Assembly: GCF_024808875.1 (NCBI RefSeq)
Contig: NZ_JANUCT010000021.1
Coordinates: forward strand, 1 to 48,040
DNA: 48,040 bases
Reading direction: 5' to 3'
Source: Methylohalomonas lacus
GTDB lineage: Bacteria; Pseudomonadota; Gammaproteobacteria; Methylohalomonadales; Methylohalomonadaceae
Below are positions 17,968 through 26,827 of this stretch, piece after piece. Positions within the stretch are counted from its first letter, which is position 1. Each line of letters begins with the position of its first letter. The translations under genes were made by a program, and so were the position numbers. The notes beneath the pieces were generated by a model. It worked only from the letters and a program-made list of their open reading frames with translations, was not told the origin of the DNA and searched no databases.

Positions 17968-18192
17968 CACGTGATAGCGCGCAAATTACTAACGCGATCA
18001 AATTCACATCCTGATGAAAGCTTAACATCCAATAATCGTGATCTGTATAGTTGCCAGTTGAGGCAGTTCCGACACTTGATTGACTCATCTACCAGCACTA
18101 TGCTTAAGTATTGAATACACCTGCCTATAATTGATGGGTACTTTCCTGAAAGTAATTAATTGTCTCAACAAGCCCATTATCGAGCTTTACTG
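17080..18192 (+). repeat. Duplicated segment, copy B (sulfotransferase + intergenic + uxs tail)
   Basis: Partner of copy A at 12214-13446. Here the uxs gene continues intact past the end of the shared segment. The intergenic distance (157 bases) is shorter than in copy A (282 bases), so copy A gained or copy B lost DNA. Confidence 0.7.
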
Positions 18193-19087
18193 CAGGTTTC
18201 CAGTCTAGTAAATTCATCGCCTTGGTAATATCAGGGTTGCGCTGGCGTGGATCGTCGGCAGGAAGTTCCAGCTTGACAATGTGTGATGCTGATTTTGTCA
18301 ATGCAATTATTTTTTGGGCGAGATCGTACATGGTAATTTCATCAGGGTTACCTAGATTCACGGGGCCTGCCACGTCGTCATCCGTATTCATTAAGCGCAT
18401 GATGCCCTCGATTAGATCGTCAACATAGCAGAAAGATCGGGTCTGTGCACCGTCGCCAAAAATGGTGATGTCTCGCCCTGCTAACGCCTGATTGATGAAG
18501 TTTGAAACAACTCTGCCATCATTCGGATGCATGCGCGGGCCATAGGTATTGAAAATCCTGGCTACTTTTATCTCGACTCCGTTTTGACGATGGTAATCAA
18601 AGAAAAGTGTCTCAGCGCATCTTTTGCCTTCATCGTAACAGGACCGTGTGCCAACAGGATTCACATTACCCCAATAAGACTCTACCTGAGGATGGCAATG
18701 CGGATCACCGTAAACTTCACTCGTGGATGCCTGAAAGATCTTGCATTTTAATCTCTTGGCAAGCCCGAGAAGATTTATAGCGCCGACCACTGATGTTTTT
18801 GTGGTTTGTACCGGATCATGTTGATAATGAATAGGTGACGCTGGGCATGCAAAATTATAGATTTCATCAACTTCCACATACAGTGGGAAGCAAATATCGT
18901 GCCGTAGAAACTCAAATCTTGGATGGTTATGTAGGTGATAAATATGCTGTTTTGTGCCCGTGAAAAGATTGTCTACACAAAGCACTTCATGTCCTTTCTC
19001 GATAAGTCGATCGACCAGGTGCGATCCCAGAAAGCCGGCCCCGCCGGCAACCAGAATGCGTTTCTTGGTGTTATATATTCGCGTCAT
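18125..19087 (-). CDS. uxs: UDP-glucuronate decarboxylase (UDP-xylose synthase)
   Basis: A 320-residue extended short-chain dehydrogenase. The NAD loop is [16 protein letters not shown] (about residue 13), with [29 protein letters not shown], the catalytic Thr/Ser region [10 protein letters not shown], the Tyr-x-x-x-Lys pair in [49 protein letters not shown] and [13 protein letters not shown]. This set is diagnostic of UDP-GlcA decarboxylases, which make UDP-xylose with tightly bound NAD+. It is transcribed alone, divergent from the regulator at 19425. A xylose residue in the polymer is a reasonable inference. Confidence 0.88.
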   Translation of the reverse strand: MTRIYNTKKRILVAGGAGFLGSHLVDRLIEKGHEVLCVDNLFTGTKQHIYHLHNHPRFEFLRHDICFPLYVEVDEIYNFACPASPIHYQHDPVQTTKTSVVGAINLLGLAKRLKCKIFQASTSEVYGDPHCHPQVESYWGNVNPVGTRSCYDEGKRCAETLFFDYHRQNGVEIKVARIFNTYGPRMHPNDGRVVSNFINQALAGRDITIFGDGAQTRSFCYVDDLIEGIMRLMNTDDDVAGPVNLGNPDEITMYDLAQKIIALTKSASHIVKLELPADDPRQRNPDITKAMNLLDWKPAVKLDNGLVETINYFQESTHQL

Positions 19088-19424
19088 GGTTTGAACTTAA
19101 AACTTTTATAAAATCTGGTTAATATTAATGAGAGTCTGATTCTGCCCTTGCGGGCTATTAAATATTCGGCCCAGAAGCATATCTGAGTGTGAAAATTTTT
19201 TCTCGTGCATGCAGACATATACGTTTTATTAATAACAATCACTTGCGATATTTAAATCTGACGGTCTGTCTTTATTGCATTCAAATGCATCCCTGATCAG
19301 AATCTGTCAGTCCCTGTCGCTATTCCAATAGTTAATACAGCACAGCGGCTGCATATCAAATGATTTCTGATAAATAATTTGATCTGTTCACAATGAAGAT
19401 AATCTACACTATACTGTTCACAAG
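19088..19424. other. Divergent intergenic region between uxs and the regulator
   Basis: No gene is seen in these 337 bases. The AT-rich part next to the uxs start probably holds its promoter. A short palindrome TGCATT-CA-AATGCA lies near 19278-19291. The regulator promoter and operator lie at the right end (19384-19430). Confidence 0.5.
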
Positions 19425-19430
19425 ATGAAC
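19384..19430 (+). promoter_or_regulatory. Promoter and operator of the second regulator
   Basis: TTCACA (19387-19392), a 17-base spacer and TATACT (19410-19415) form a promoter. A 10-base direct repeat CTGTTCACAA occurs at 19384-19393 over the -35 and at 19414-19423 over the transcription start. The second copy is part of the inverted repeat GTTCA-N5-TGAAC (19416-19430) that includes the ATG at 19425, the same core as at 9055-9069. The start is nearly leaderless. Confidence 0.55.
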
Positions 19431-20042
19431 GCCCTAAATCGAGAAGATGCGCTCACACTGGAGATTCTCGAAGCCATCGAGAAAGACAGTAAGGTAACAC
19501 AGCGCCATCTGGCTGCCCGTCTGGACATTGCTCTGGGCTTGGCCAATTCCTACCTGCGCCGGTGTGCGCGCAAGGGACTAATCAAGATCCACCATGCACC
19601 AGCTAATCGTTACATCTATTATCTGACGCCGAAAGGTTTCTCAGAAAAAAGCCAGCTTACGGCAAGATACCTGTCATCGTCATTTGCTTTCTATCGCCAG
19701 GCAGGGGATGCCTGTATTGAGCTGTTTAAGCAATGCCGGGCCAAGGGAATAAGTCGGATCGTATTATGCGGCTATTCAGAGCTCGCTGAGATAGCATTGT
19801 TGCGTGCCCAGGAGATGGCTTTGCAGGTCATCGGTGTCTACGATCCTGAAGCTATAGCCACCAGCCGCCTGGGATTGCCGGTCTGGAACGAGTTCTGCAA
19901 GATCGCCGATTTCGATGCGCTGTTGCTTACTACACTTGATAATCCGGTTTGGTTGCTTGATCACCTGCAGCAACAGGCACGTGGAGAAGATGCGATCCTT
20001 GTACCATCCGTATTGGGCATCAGGCCGGTGCGGGACGGCTGA
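19425..20042 (+). CDS. Winged-helix regulator with C-terminal Rossmann-like domain
   Basis: A 205-residue regulator. Residues 1-75 are a winged helix like the EPS regulator at 9060 (KVTQRHLAARLDIALGLANS, then YIYYLTPKGFSEKS). Residues about 105-195 look like a nucleotide-binding Rossmann unit: RIVLCGYSELAEIALLRAQE, LQVIGVYDPEAIATSRLGLP, then FDALLLTTLDNP. This resembles the N-terminal domains of nucleotide-sugar-handling or CoA/NAD-binding proteins, so it may sense a sugar nucleotide or redox cofactor (inference). A decayed copy lies at 16337-16600. It lies upstream of the ABC exporter in the same orientation and likely controls that operon. Confidence 0.75.
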   Translation: MNALNREDALTLEILEAIEKDSKVTQRHLAARLDIALGLANSYLRRCARKGLIKIHHAPANRYIYYLTPKGFSEKSQLTARYLSSSFAFYRQAGDACIELFKQCRAKGISRIVLCGYSELAEIALLRAQEMALQVIGVYDPEAIATSRLGLPVWNEFCKIADFDALLLTTLDNPVWLLDHLQQQARGEDAILVPSVLGIRPVRDG

Positions 20043-20141
20043 TAGAGATGCTGGGTATTCTTGACTTGATGAACTGCTCCTTTCGATCGGCCATAGTGCT
20101 TGCTTTTCCGAAACTTGTTTGGGGGGAGGCCACAACTGACA

Positions 20142-21920
20142 GTGCCTGAAGCCTTTCGCAAAATATTTTTTCTGCTGAGTCGGGGTGAGAGACGCCGTGG
20201 CATACTCGTGCTCGGCATGATCACCGTCATGGCTGTCCTGGAAACGGCAGGCGTTGCCTCAGTGATGCCATTCCTAAGCGTACTGGCAAACCCGGAAGTC
20301 GTCCGGACCAATGACAAGCTGGCGCTGATCTATGCCACTTTCGACTTTAATTCCGTGGACGATTTCTTGATGGTCCTGGGTATTGGCGCCTTTCTGCTTA
20401 TTCTTGTCTCGGCAGTATTCCGGGGCATAACCGTCTATGTCATGAACCGCTACGTCGAGATGCGCGGTCATGGACTGGCCTGTCGATTACTCGAAACCTA
20501 TCTGCGCCAACCGTATAGCTTCTTTCTCAATCGCCACAGCGGAGACCTGAGCAAAAGTGTCTTGTCGGAGGTGGCTCAACTCGTCAGTAATGTCCTGCGG
20601 CCGGGTATGGAACTTGTCGCCTATTCGATCGTACTCCTTGGCATTCTGTCGCTTCTGTTACTGATTGATCCATTGCTGGCACTGGCGGTCGGAGTCGTGC
20701 TCGGGGGGCTCTACGGGATACTCTATATGATGGTTCGTAAGCGTCTGGCACGCATAGGCCAGGACCGCATTCAGGCGAACCAGGAGCGCTTCACCGCTGC
20801 CGGGGAGGCGTTGAGCGGCATCAAGGACATCAAACTGCTCGGCCGTGAGCATGCCTACCTGGATCGATTTCTGGGGCCTTCCTTCCGTTTCGCCCGGCAC
20901 CAGGCAACGAGCCATACCCTGTCACAGGTACCGAACTACCTGGTCGAGGCCATCGCCTTTGGCGGCATAATTGTCCTGGTTCTGGTAATGCTGTCCAATC
21001 GCGGTGGGGTAGAAGGGGGTATGGGTGAGGTTCTGCCCTTGCTAGGTCTGTATACCTTCGCTGGCTACCGGCTGAAACCGGCCGCCCAGAAGCTGTTTTC
21101 CAGCCTGGCCAAGCTGCGTTTTGGCGGGCCGGTACTCGAGGCTGTTTACCAGGATCTGGAACAGCGTACGGCACTGGCCGAAATTCGCGACGTAGCTGAA
21201 CAACCGCTGGTACCGAAAGACGCAATCGCACTCAAGGATATATATTACACATATCCTGGTGCTGCCAGGGAGGCGTTGTCCGGCATCAACCTGAGTATCC
21301 CCGTGGGCAGTTCGCTCGGCCTTATCGGCACGACCGGTGCCGGCAAGACCACGCTGGTGGATATAATACTCGGGCTGCTGCGCCCGACCCGGGGCAGGAT
21401 CATCGTAGATGATGAGCCGGTTACCGACTCGAACCTTCGGGCCTGGCAACAGACGCTGGGCTATGTACCACAGGATATTTTTCTTGCGGACAATACAGTG
21501 GCTGAGAACATTGCTCTGGGTATAGCAGCGGACCGGATCGACCGTCAGCAGGTCGAGCGCTGCGCCAGAATGGCGCAGGTGCATGAGTTCATCATGCAGG
21601 AAATGCCCGAACAATATGAAACAAGGGTGGGAGAACGAGGTGTGCGACTGTCCGGAGGGCAACGACAACGGCTCGGTATTGCCAGGGCGCTTTATCACGA
21701 CCCCGCCATATTGGTATTCGATGAAGCCACCAGTGCCCTCGACACTGTGACCGAGCAGGCCGTCATGGAAGCAATAGAGGGACTGCATCACAAGAAAACG
21801 GTCATTCTTATTGCACACAGGCTGACGACGGTCAGTAACTGCGACAGAATTGTGCGCCTGGAACGGGGCAGGGCGATGGAGGAAAATCCCGACACAATTT
21901 TGCAAAAAAACAATTCCTGA
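20142..21920 (+). CDS. ABC exporter (MsbA/PglK-like half-transporter)
   Basis: A half-transporter of about 592 residues. The N-terminal half has about six membrane segments (GILVLGMITVMAVLETAGVA, FLLILVSAVFRGITVYVM, LLLLIDPLLALAVGVVLGGL). The ATPase half has Walker A GTTGAGKTTLVD, Q-loop YVPQDIFL, signature RLSGGQRQRLGIARAL, Walker B ILVFDEATSALD and the H-loop IAHRLTTV, all intact. It resembles lipid-linked oligosaccharide flippases. GTG 20142 is favoured because GGGGGGAGG is at 20121-20129; a TTG at 20100 is an alternative with no Shine-Dalgarno. Together with Wzx the locus has two complete flippase candidates. Confidence 0.85.
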   Translation: MPEAFRKIFFLLSRGERRRGILVLGMITVMAVLETAGVASVMPFLSVLANPEVVRTNDKLALIYATFDFNSVDDFLMVLGIGAFLLILVSAVFRGITVYVMNRYVEMRGHGLACRLLETYLRQPYSFFLNRHSGDLSKSVLSEVAQLVSNVLRPGMELVAYSIVLLGILSLLLLIDPLLALAVGVVLGGLYGILYMMVRKRLARIGQDRIQANQERFTAAGEALSGIKDIKLLGREHAYLDRFLGPSFRFARHQATSHTLSQVPNYLVEAIAFGGIIVLVLVMLSNRGGVEGGMGEVLPLLGLYTFAGYRLKPAAQKLFSSLAKLRFGGPVLEAVYQDLEQRTALAEIRDVAEQPLVPKDAIALKDIYYTYPGAAREALSGINLSIPVGSSLGLIGTTGAGKTTLVDIILGLLRPTRGRIIVDDEPVTDSNLRAWQQTLGYVPQDIFLADNTVAENIALGIAADRIDRQQVERCARMAQVHEFIMQEMPEQYETRVGERGVRLSGGQRQRLGIARALYHDPAILVFDEATSALDTVTEQAVMEAIEGLHHKKTVILIAHRLTTVSNCDRIVRLERGRAMEENPDTILQKNNS

Positions 21921-21945
21921 ATAAATAAAACTGAGACAGGCCAAC

Positions 21946-22890
21946 ATGAACATAGTATTTTGCGGCGATAGGAACATCGCCAAGCCAGCCGCAGTAACGG
22001 CCAAGTCAATACGGCTGGCGAATCAACAAGATATCGAATTAAAGTTTATTGTTATTGGCTACAATTGGTCGAGTGAAGATGTTGCTTTCTTCGAAAAGAT
22101 AGTCGGAAACGTCGAATACATCGAGACCTATGGTTGTGAGTTGCCGGAGGTTAAATACAGACGTCATGTTCCTAACACTGCTTATCTGGTATTGAAGATA
22201 CCTGAATTACTTTCGCAATATGAAAGACTAATTTATCTGGACGCTGATCTGTATATTAGAGATCAGCGTTTTTTTGAACTGAATAACATTGACTTGGAAG
22301 GTCATACCATAGCCGCAACACTAGATTGCGGCCCCCCTTATGCAGCAAATGAAAAAGGTATAGTGGATTGGCGTAACTTAGGAATGAATCCGATGGCGAA
22401 GCTGCTGAATTCCGGGGTAATGATACTAGATAATAAAAGATTAATAGAAAGCGGATATTTTGAAAAAGCTTTTGAGTATGCATTTTCCTCGGGAGATAGT
22501 ATGAGATTGGCAGATCAGGATGCAATTAATATTGTCCTGAATGGTCTATGGAAACGTCTTGACCAGAGCTACAACTACATGCCCAGATGCATTCATGATA
22601 CGGGTGGTATATATGGCTTTATAGATATGAAAGAGCTTGATGCAGCTTGTGGTAATCCCTGTGTTGTGCATTTTGCAGGAAAGTTCAAGCCATGGATAAA
22701 CATGGAAGATACTCCGTGGTTTGATGAGTGGAAAAGTATAGCGGCGATGACCGGCTGGACACCATGGCTTTATAATCAAAAAAATGGACTATATTTTCAA
22801 TTGAAGAAAGCAGTACGCTTTTCAATACTTGTGATCACTAAGATTTATAAAGAGGTTAGAAAAATCGGATATTATTGGCAGCGGATATAA
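21946..22890 (+). CDS. Glycosyltransferase family 8
   Basis: A 314-residue retaining glycosyltransferase of the LPS galactosyl/glucosyltransferase type. Features are MNIVFCGDRN at the start, the DxD in RLIYLDADLYIRD (about residue 100), NSGVMILDNKR, DQDAINIVLNG and VVHFAGKFKPW (about residue 245), which supplies the conserved His-x2-Gly region. Such enzymes use UDP-Glc or UDP-Gal. It starts 25 bases after the ABC exporter stop with GACAGG upstream, so it is probably in the same operon. Confidence 0.85.
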   Translation: MNIVFCGDRNIAKPAAVTAKSIRLANQQDIELKFIVIGYNWSSEDVAFFEKIVGNVEYIETYGCELPEVKYRRHVPNTAYLVLKIPELLSQYERLIYLDADLYIRDQRFFELNNIDLEGHTIAATLDCGPPYAANEKGIVDWRNLGMNPMAKLLNSGVMILDNKRLIESGYFEKAFEYAFSSGDSMRLADQDAINIVLNGLWKRLDQSYNYMPRCIHDTGGIYGFIDMKELDAACGNPCVVHFAGKFKPWINMEDTPWFDEWKSIAAMTGWTPWLYNQKNGLYFQLKKAVRFSILVITKIYKEVRKIGYYWQRI

Positions 22891-22943
22891 CCGATATATC
22901 TATATTATATGGGCATTAAGCTTTAATACTTAGAGAAAAGAAA

Positions 22944-23759
22944 ATGAAGATAATAGTCTCTCTGACGACTATTTCTGAAAGGACAGAAATTGTTTATTAC
23001 ACCTTGCTTTCATTGATCAATCAGAGTATCCAGGCTGACAGGGTTGTATTAAATATATCCAGTTCGGCATATCTGGCCGATGATGGTATCAATGATTTGC
23101 CTGCCAGACTGAAAGATATGGAAGTGAAACGTTTGATAGAAGTCAGGTATGTAGAAAATATAGGTCCTTACAGGAAACTGATTCCAATCATATTCGAGTG
23201 TGAAAATGAGGACATTGTGATTACCTGTGATGATGATGTTATTTATGGTTCCGGGTGGCTTGAAAGATTGCTGCTTGCGGAAAAGGAATATCCTGAATCA
23301 ATAATCTGTGGCAGAGCCCGAATACCAAAATACAATTTATGGGGTAGTAGACAAAGTTATCTCAACTGGGGCTTGGCATACAATAATGAAAATAGCTTGG
23401 ACCTTGTGCCTACTGGTGTGGGTGGTGTGCTGTATAAAAAATATTTACTGGATATGCAATTTCTGGCGCGCGTTGATTTTAAGGAGTTGGCGCCTGAGCA
23501 GGATGATCTTTGGTTCAAGCAGGCCAGTTATAAAAGTCAGACTCCTGTCAAAGTGGTATCAGATCTAATGTCACAGATATACGAAATACAGACATCATTT
23601 GGATTGACACAAAAAAACTTTAAAAAGACGAACCATACAAAATCATTATATGGAACGATTCTTTTCAAGTTGAGTATCGTGCAGAAAAAATTACTTGGCT
23701 ACCTGGGTTTTAATGTTTGTAAAAACGATTATGTGCTGACCAGCTTGGATAAGCTTTAG
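22944..23759 (+). CDS. GT-A-fold glycosyltransferase-like protein
   Basis: A 271-residue protein starting MKIIVSLTTISERTEIVYYT, with a metal-binding acidic cluster in DIVITCDDDVIYGSGWLERL (about residue 95) and PEQDDLWFKQAS near residue 190. The layout (SLTTI opening, DDD strand, later EQDD) fits the GT-A transferases common in capsule and O-antigen loci but is not a canonical GT2. Moderately AT-rich, like its neighbours. Specificity unknown. Confidence 0.65.
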   Translation: MKIIVSLTTISERTEIVYYTLLSLINQSIQADRVVLNISSSAYLADDGINDLPARLKDMEVKRLIEVRYVENIGPYRKLIPIIFECENEDIVITCDDDVIYGSGWLERLLLAEKEYPESIICGRARIPKYNLWGSRQSYLNWGLAYNNENSLDLVPTGVGGVLYKKYLLDMQFLARVDFKELAPEQDDLWFKQASYKSQTPVKVVSDLMSQIYEIQTSFGLTQKNFKKTNHTKSLYGTILFKLSIVQKKLLGYLGFNVCKNDYVLTSLDKL

Positions 23760-23782
23760 TTGTAATATTTTTTGATAGTAAT

Positions 23783-24700
23783 ATGGATCAAACAACTTTA
23801 ACAATTTATGTATTTTCATATAATCGTGTACAGTTTCTCTATAATTGTCTGAGATCTATCGAATATTGTGCGCCTGATTTTAGGATTGTCATCATAGATG
23901 ACAATAGTACTGACGCCGCAACTATAAATTATCTTCAAACCATATCGACAAAATATGAAGTTATATATTCAAGTGTAATAGACAATTATGAACCCAAAGT
24001 TGGTGGCCTGTATAATAATATGGAGATGGTGTTCCGTTTGGCGTATGAGAACAATCAAAAATACGTTTTGTTTATTCAGGATGATATGCAAATCGTGCGC
24101 AGTATAGACAGAGAAGATCTGCAATCAATTGATCATTTTTTTTCTGAGAATGAAAATTCATTTCAGTTGAATAGCTGTTTCATGAAATTAAAGGATCAGA
24201 AAGAAGATCCTTATTACTTGCAACTGGACGAAAGTGCTGAGTCATATATATGTACTGACTCAAGGCATACCAAGCCAAGATGGTTTTTGGCTACTGGCGT
24301 ATTCAATGTAAATAGATATCATGCCTTGTATGGTGCTCTTGAGAGGACTGAAAGCGAAAACAATTACAAATGCAGAGAAAGAGGGCTCGTGATGGGTATT
24401 GCCAAACAGCCCTTTATGATGTGGTTACCCTTCCCAAGGTCATACAGAAAAAGAAAACGTTCACTGCTGCATAATCTGATCGAGTATATCGGTGGTACAG
24501 GCTTTTATCCAATAGAATACCTGAATAATAAATTTCCGAGTAAGACGGATAACCGTATGCCGGTAGCTGAGGCATATCTAACAGCACCCAATATAGGGCG
24601 ATGTCTTCACTGGTCTACTGAAGGCGGTGTGCCATCGCTTCTAGCTAGAGGTGGCTGGAGAATGTATCTCGGTAGATTGATAAGGTACATTAAACAGTAA
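23783..24700 (+). CDS. GT2-like glycosyltransferase, tandem copy 1
   Basis: A 305-residue protein starting LTIYVFSYNRVQFLYNCLRS, with IVIIDDNSTD and YVLFIQDDMQIV where the GT-A DxD is expected. It shares its whole layout with the next gene (24714-25658): GGLYNNM, FIQDDMQ, the LVMG...PFMMWLPFP segment and the C-terminal STEGG..LLAR.GWR. This is an old tandem duplication. The FIQDDM motif in place of DxD is shared by both and may define a subgroup. Confidence 0.7.
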   Translation: MDQTTLTIYVFSYNRVQFLYNCLRSIEYCAPDFRIVIIDDNSTDAATINYLQTISTKYEVIYSSVIDNYEPKVGGLYNNMEMVFRLAYENNQKYVLFIQDDMQIVRSIDREDLQSIDHFFSENENSFQLNSCFMKLKDQKEDPYYLQLDESAESYICTDSRHTKPRWFLATGVFNVNRYHALYGALERTESENNYKCRERGLVMGIAKQPFMMWLPFPRSYRKRKRSLLHNLIEYIGGTGFYPIEYLNNKFPSKTDNRMPVAEAYLTAPNIGRCLHWSTEGGVPSLLARGGWRMYLGRLIRYIKQ

Positions 24701-24713
24701 TAAAAGTATAACT

Positions 24714-25658
24714 ATGAATATAGAGAAAGCTAGTATAGCCATATATGTATTCTCATATAATAGAGCGGAATATCTTGAAAATTGCCTTAAATCAATCGAT
24801 ACACATTCATATTATCGCGATATAACAATTATAGATGATGTTAGTTCTGATTTTAGTACTGTAAAATTACTTAAGAAGCTTGAATGCGGATATCGTGTTG
24901 TATATAGCAATGAAACCTCCTGTGATCATATAAGATATGGTGGTTTGTATAATAATATGAATTGGGCAATAGGCGATGCCCAGAACCGTAAACTAAAGAG
25001 AGTGCTATTTATCCAAGATGATATGCAGTTGATCAGGCAATTCGGTCCGCAGGAATATAATGATATAGATCACTTTTTTCGAAACAATAGGCGTTCAGTT
25101 CAGTATTATTCCTGTTTTCTTAAATCAAAACATAGAAATGTTGACGAACAAAGCCTGGTTCCTGATTTAAGCTGTACTGCTTATATATGCAATAGTAAAT
25201 TCCACCCTGGGTTTAGATTCTTTTCTGATGTTGGAGTTTTCGATATTGATCGATTTAAACTTAATTTTCAGTATTTTGAAGGTGATGAGCGCGATAATAA
25301 TCTAAAGGCAATAAATAGAAACTTGGTGATGGGTCTATCAATGCGACCCTTCATGATGTGGCTGCCATTCCCGGAATCCCATAGAGGCAAAAAACGCTCG
25401 GTTAAACATAATCTAATAGAGAGTCTGGGTGGTGCGGGCTTCCATCCTGTTGATGAACTGGAACACAGCAAGATTAATCTATTGGAGAAGAAACTGCCAT
25501 TTGCCGAGGATTTCTTGCATAGTCCTGCAATAGGCCAGTGCAGATGGTGGTCTACAGAAGGCGGACTTGAGAATTTGCTTGCGAGATACGGATGGCGACA
25601 TATTCTGGCCAAGCTTATCAGGAAATTAGAACGAAATAATTTATTTAAATCAATATGA
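24714..25658 (+). CDS. GT2-like glycosyltransferase, tandem copy 2
   Basis: A 314-residue paralogue of the preceding gene, 13 bases downstream. It begins IAIYVFSYNRAEYLENCLKS and has VLFIQDDMQLI, MRPFMMWLPFPESHRGKKRS and WWSTEGGLENLLARYGWR. Divergence from copy 1 is strongest in the middle, which may reflect different acceptors. The gene is markedly AT-rich. Confidence 0.7.
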   Translation: MNIEKASIAIYVFSYNRAEYLENCLKSIDTHSYYRDITIIDDVSSDFSTVKLLKKLECGYRVVYSNETSCDHIRYGGLYNNMNWAIGDAQNRKLKRVLFIQDDMQLIRQFGPQEYNDIDHFFRNNRRSVQYYSCFLKSKHRNVDEQSLVPDLSCTAYICNSKFHPGFRFFSDVGVFDIDRFKLNFQYFEGDERDNNLKAINRNLVMGLSMRPFMMWLPFPESHRGKKRSVKHNLIESLGGAGFHPVDELEHSKINLLEKKLPFAEDFLHSPAIGQCRWWSTEGGLENLLARYGWRHILAKLIRKLERNNLFKSI

Positions 25659-25676
25659 TCTAATTGTTTATATCGC

Positions 25677-26513
25677 ATGCCTGCAAAAAAACTGATTTTT
25701 TTTAAATTCACACTTGCGCTAGTGCTGGTAATTCTGGCGCTATCGTTTTATTCCTTGTCATTCGATCTGACTGCTGGTATATGCCTGCTCGCATTATTCG
25801 GATTATCAGCAGCAATTTTCCTGGTGAGTTATGAAGATTACAAATTATCGGAAAGAATCCTGAGCCGAACTGATGTAGCCAAATCCTTTGCTCATTCAGC
25901 CAATAATTCTATCTGGTTCCATGAAGCTCTCCGACCCCGCTTGCCGCTACCACCTTTAGCAGGGTGGGCGCTCGATCCTGAGACCGCCGGTTATCTTTAC
26001 AAATCCATCATCAGGGAAAAACCCGCAGTCATTCTGGAACTTGGATCTGGAGTCTCTACTTTGATCATGGCTTATGCACTGGATTCCAATGGGACGGGGC
26101 ATATTTATTCCTTTGACGCTGAGAAGAAGTTTTCGGAGCGATCAACCTCTGTTCTGGAGGCTCATGATTTAGTGGAATATGCCAGTGTTACACATGCTCC
26201 GCTGGTTGATTATACGAACAGTAATTATGGTAGTAAGTGGTATGAATCATCGGCATTCTCGTCAGTACCTGATGGATCGGTAGACATAATTCTTGTTGAT
26301 GGGCCTCCTGAAAAAACATCACATCTTGCCCGTTATCCAGCTTTGCCAAGACTATGCAAAAAACTAAAGAAAAACGCGCTTATCATTTTAGATGATGCGG
26401 AACGAAAGGGTGAAAAGGCTATCATTCAGAAATGGCTGGAAGAGGGATACATTGAGGACAACCCTAAATTCTACTCTATAGGTACAGGCGTATGTATCGC
26501 GCGAGCAAGATAG
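25677..26513 (+). CDS. Membrane-anchored class I methyltransferase
   Basis: A 278-residue protein. Residues about 8-55 contain two hydrophobic helices (FTLALVLVILALSFYSLSF and AGICLLALFGLSAAIFLVSY), then a SAM-dependent domain from about residue 100 with AVILELGSGVSTLIMAYAL (motif I), HIYSFDAEKKFSE and VDIILVDGPPE. The C-terminal ALIILDDAERKGEK fits the Methyltransf_24-like group. The helices probably hold it at the inner membrane near lipid-linked sugar intermediates. It starts 18 bases after the GT gene. Confidence 0.75.
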   Translation: MPAKKLIFFKFTLALVLVILALSFYSLSFDLTAGICLLALFGLSAAIFLVSYEDYKLSERILSRTDVAKSFAHSANNSIWFHEALRPRLPLPPLAGWALDPETAGYLYKSIIREKPAVILELGSGVSTLIMAYALDSNGTGHIYSFDAEKKFSERSTSVLEAHDLVEYASVTHAPLVDYTNSNYGSKWYESSAFSSVPDGSVDIILVDGPPEKTSHLARYPALPRLCKKLKKNALIILDDAERKGEKAIIQKWLEEGYIEDNPKFYSIGTGVCIARAR

Positions 26514-26827
26514 ACTTGATGTGTGAATCCAGTTGAAAGTCCAGAATTTTTACTATAATAAAAATTAACAACCTATCGAAGATACTTTCAGTACTAAACT
26601 ATCTATCTTTGACTATGCGGTTTGTGTCTTGAGTAGTGAATTCACAGGTTGGTTCAGGAAAAAATCGATGTTCTGCTGTCAGATTTCATTGATGAGCGGG
26701 TTCAGTTCGGGTTTTTACAGGCTGGTATTTTCTGGATGACATTTATAATTAATTCAATTAATAATGCATTGGAAATGATAATACTTTGAGTTGCATTGAT
26801 TGAAGATTACTAGAGAATGCTACCAGT
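26514..26827. other. AT-rich intergenic region
   Basis: No gene is seen. An A/T-only-stem inverted repeat AATTTTTA/TAAAAATT (about 26547-26568) might act as a weak terminator, and an AT-rich stretch near 26745-26770 could carry a promoter for the next gene. Confidence 0.35.
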
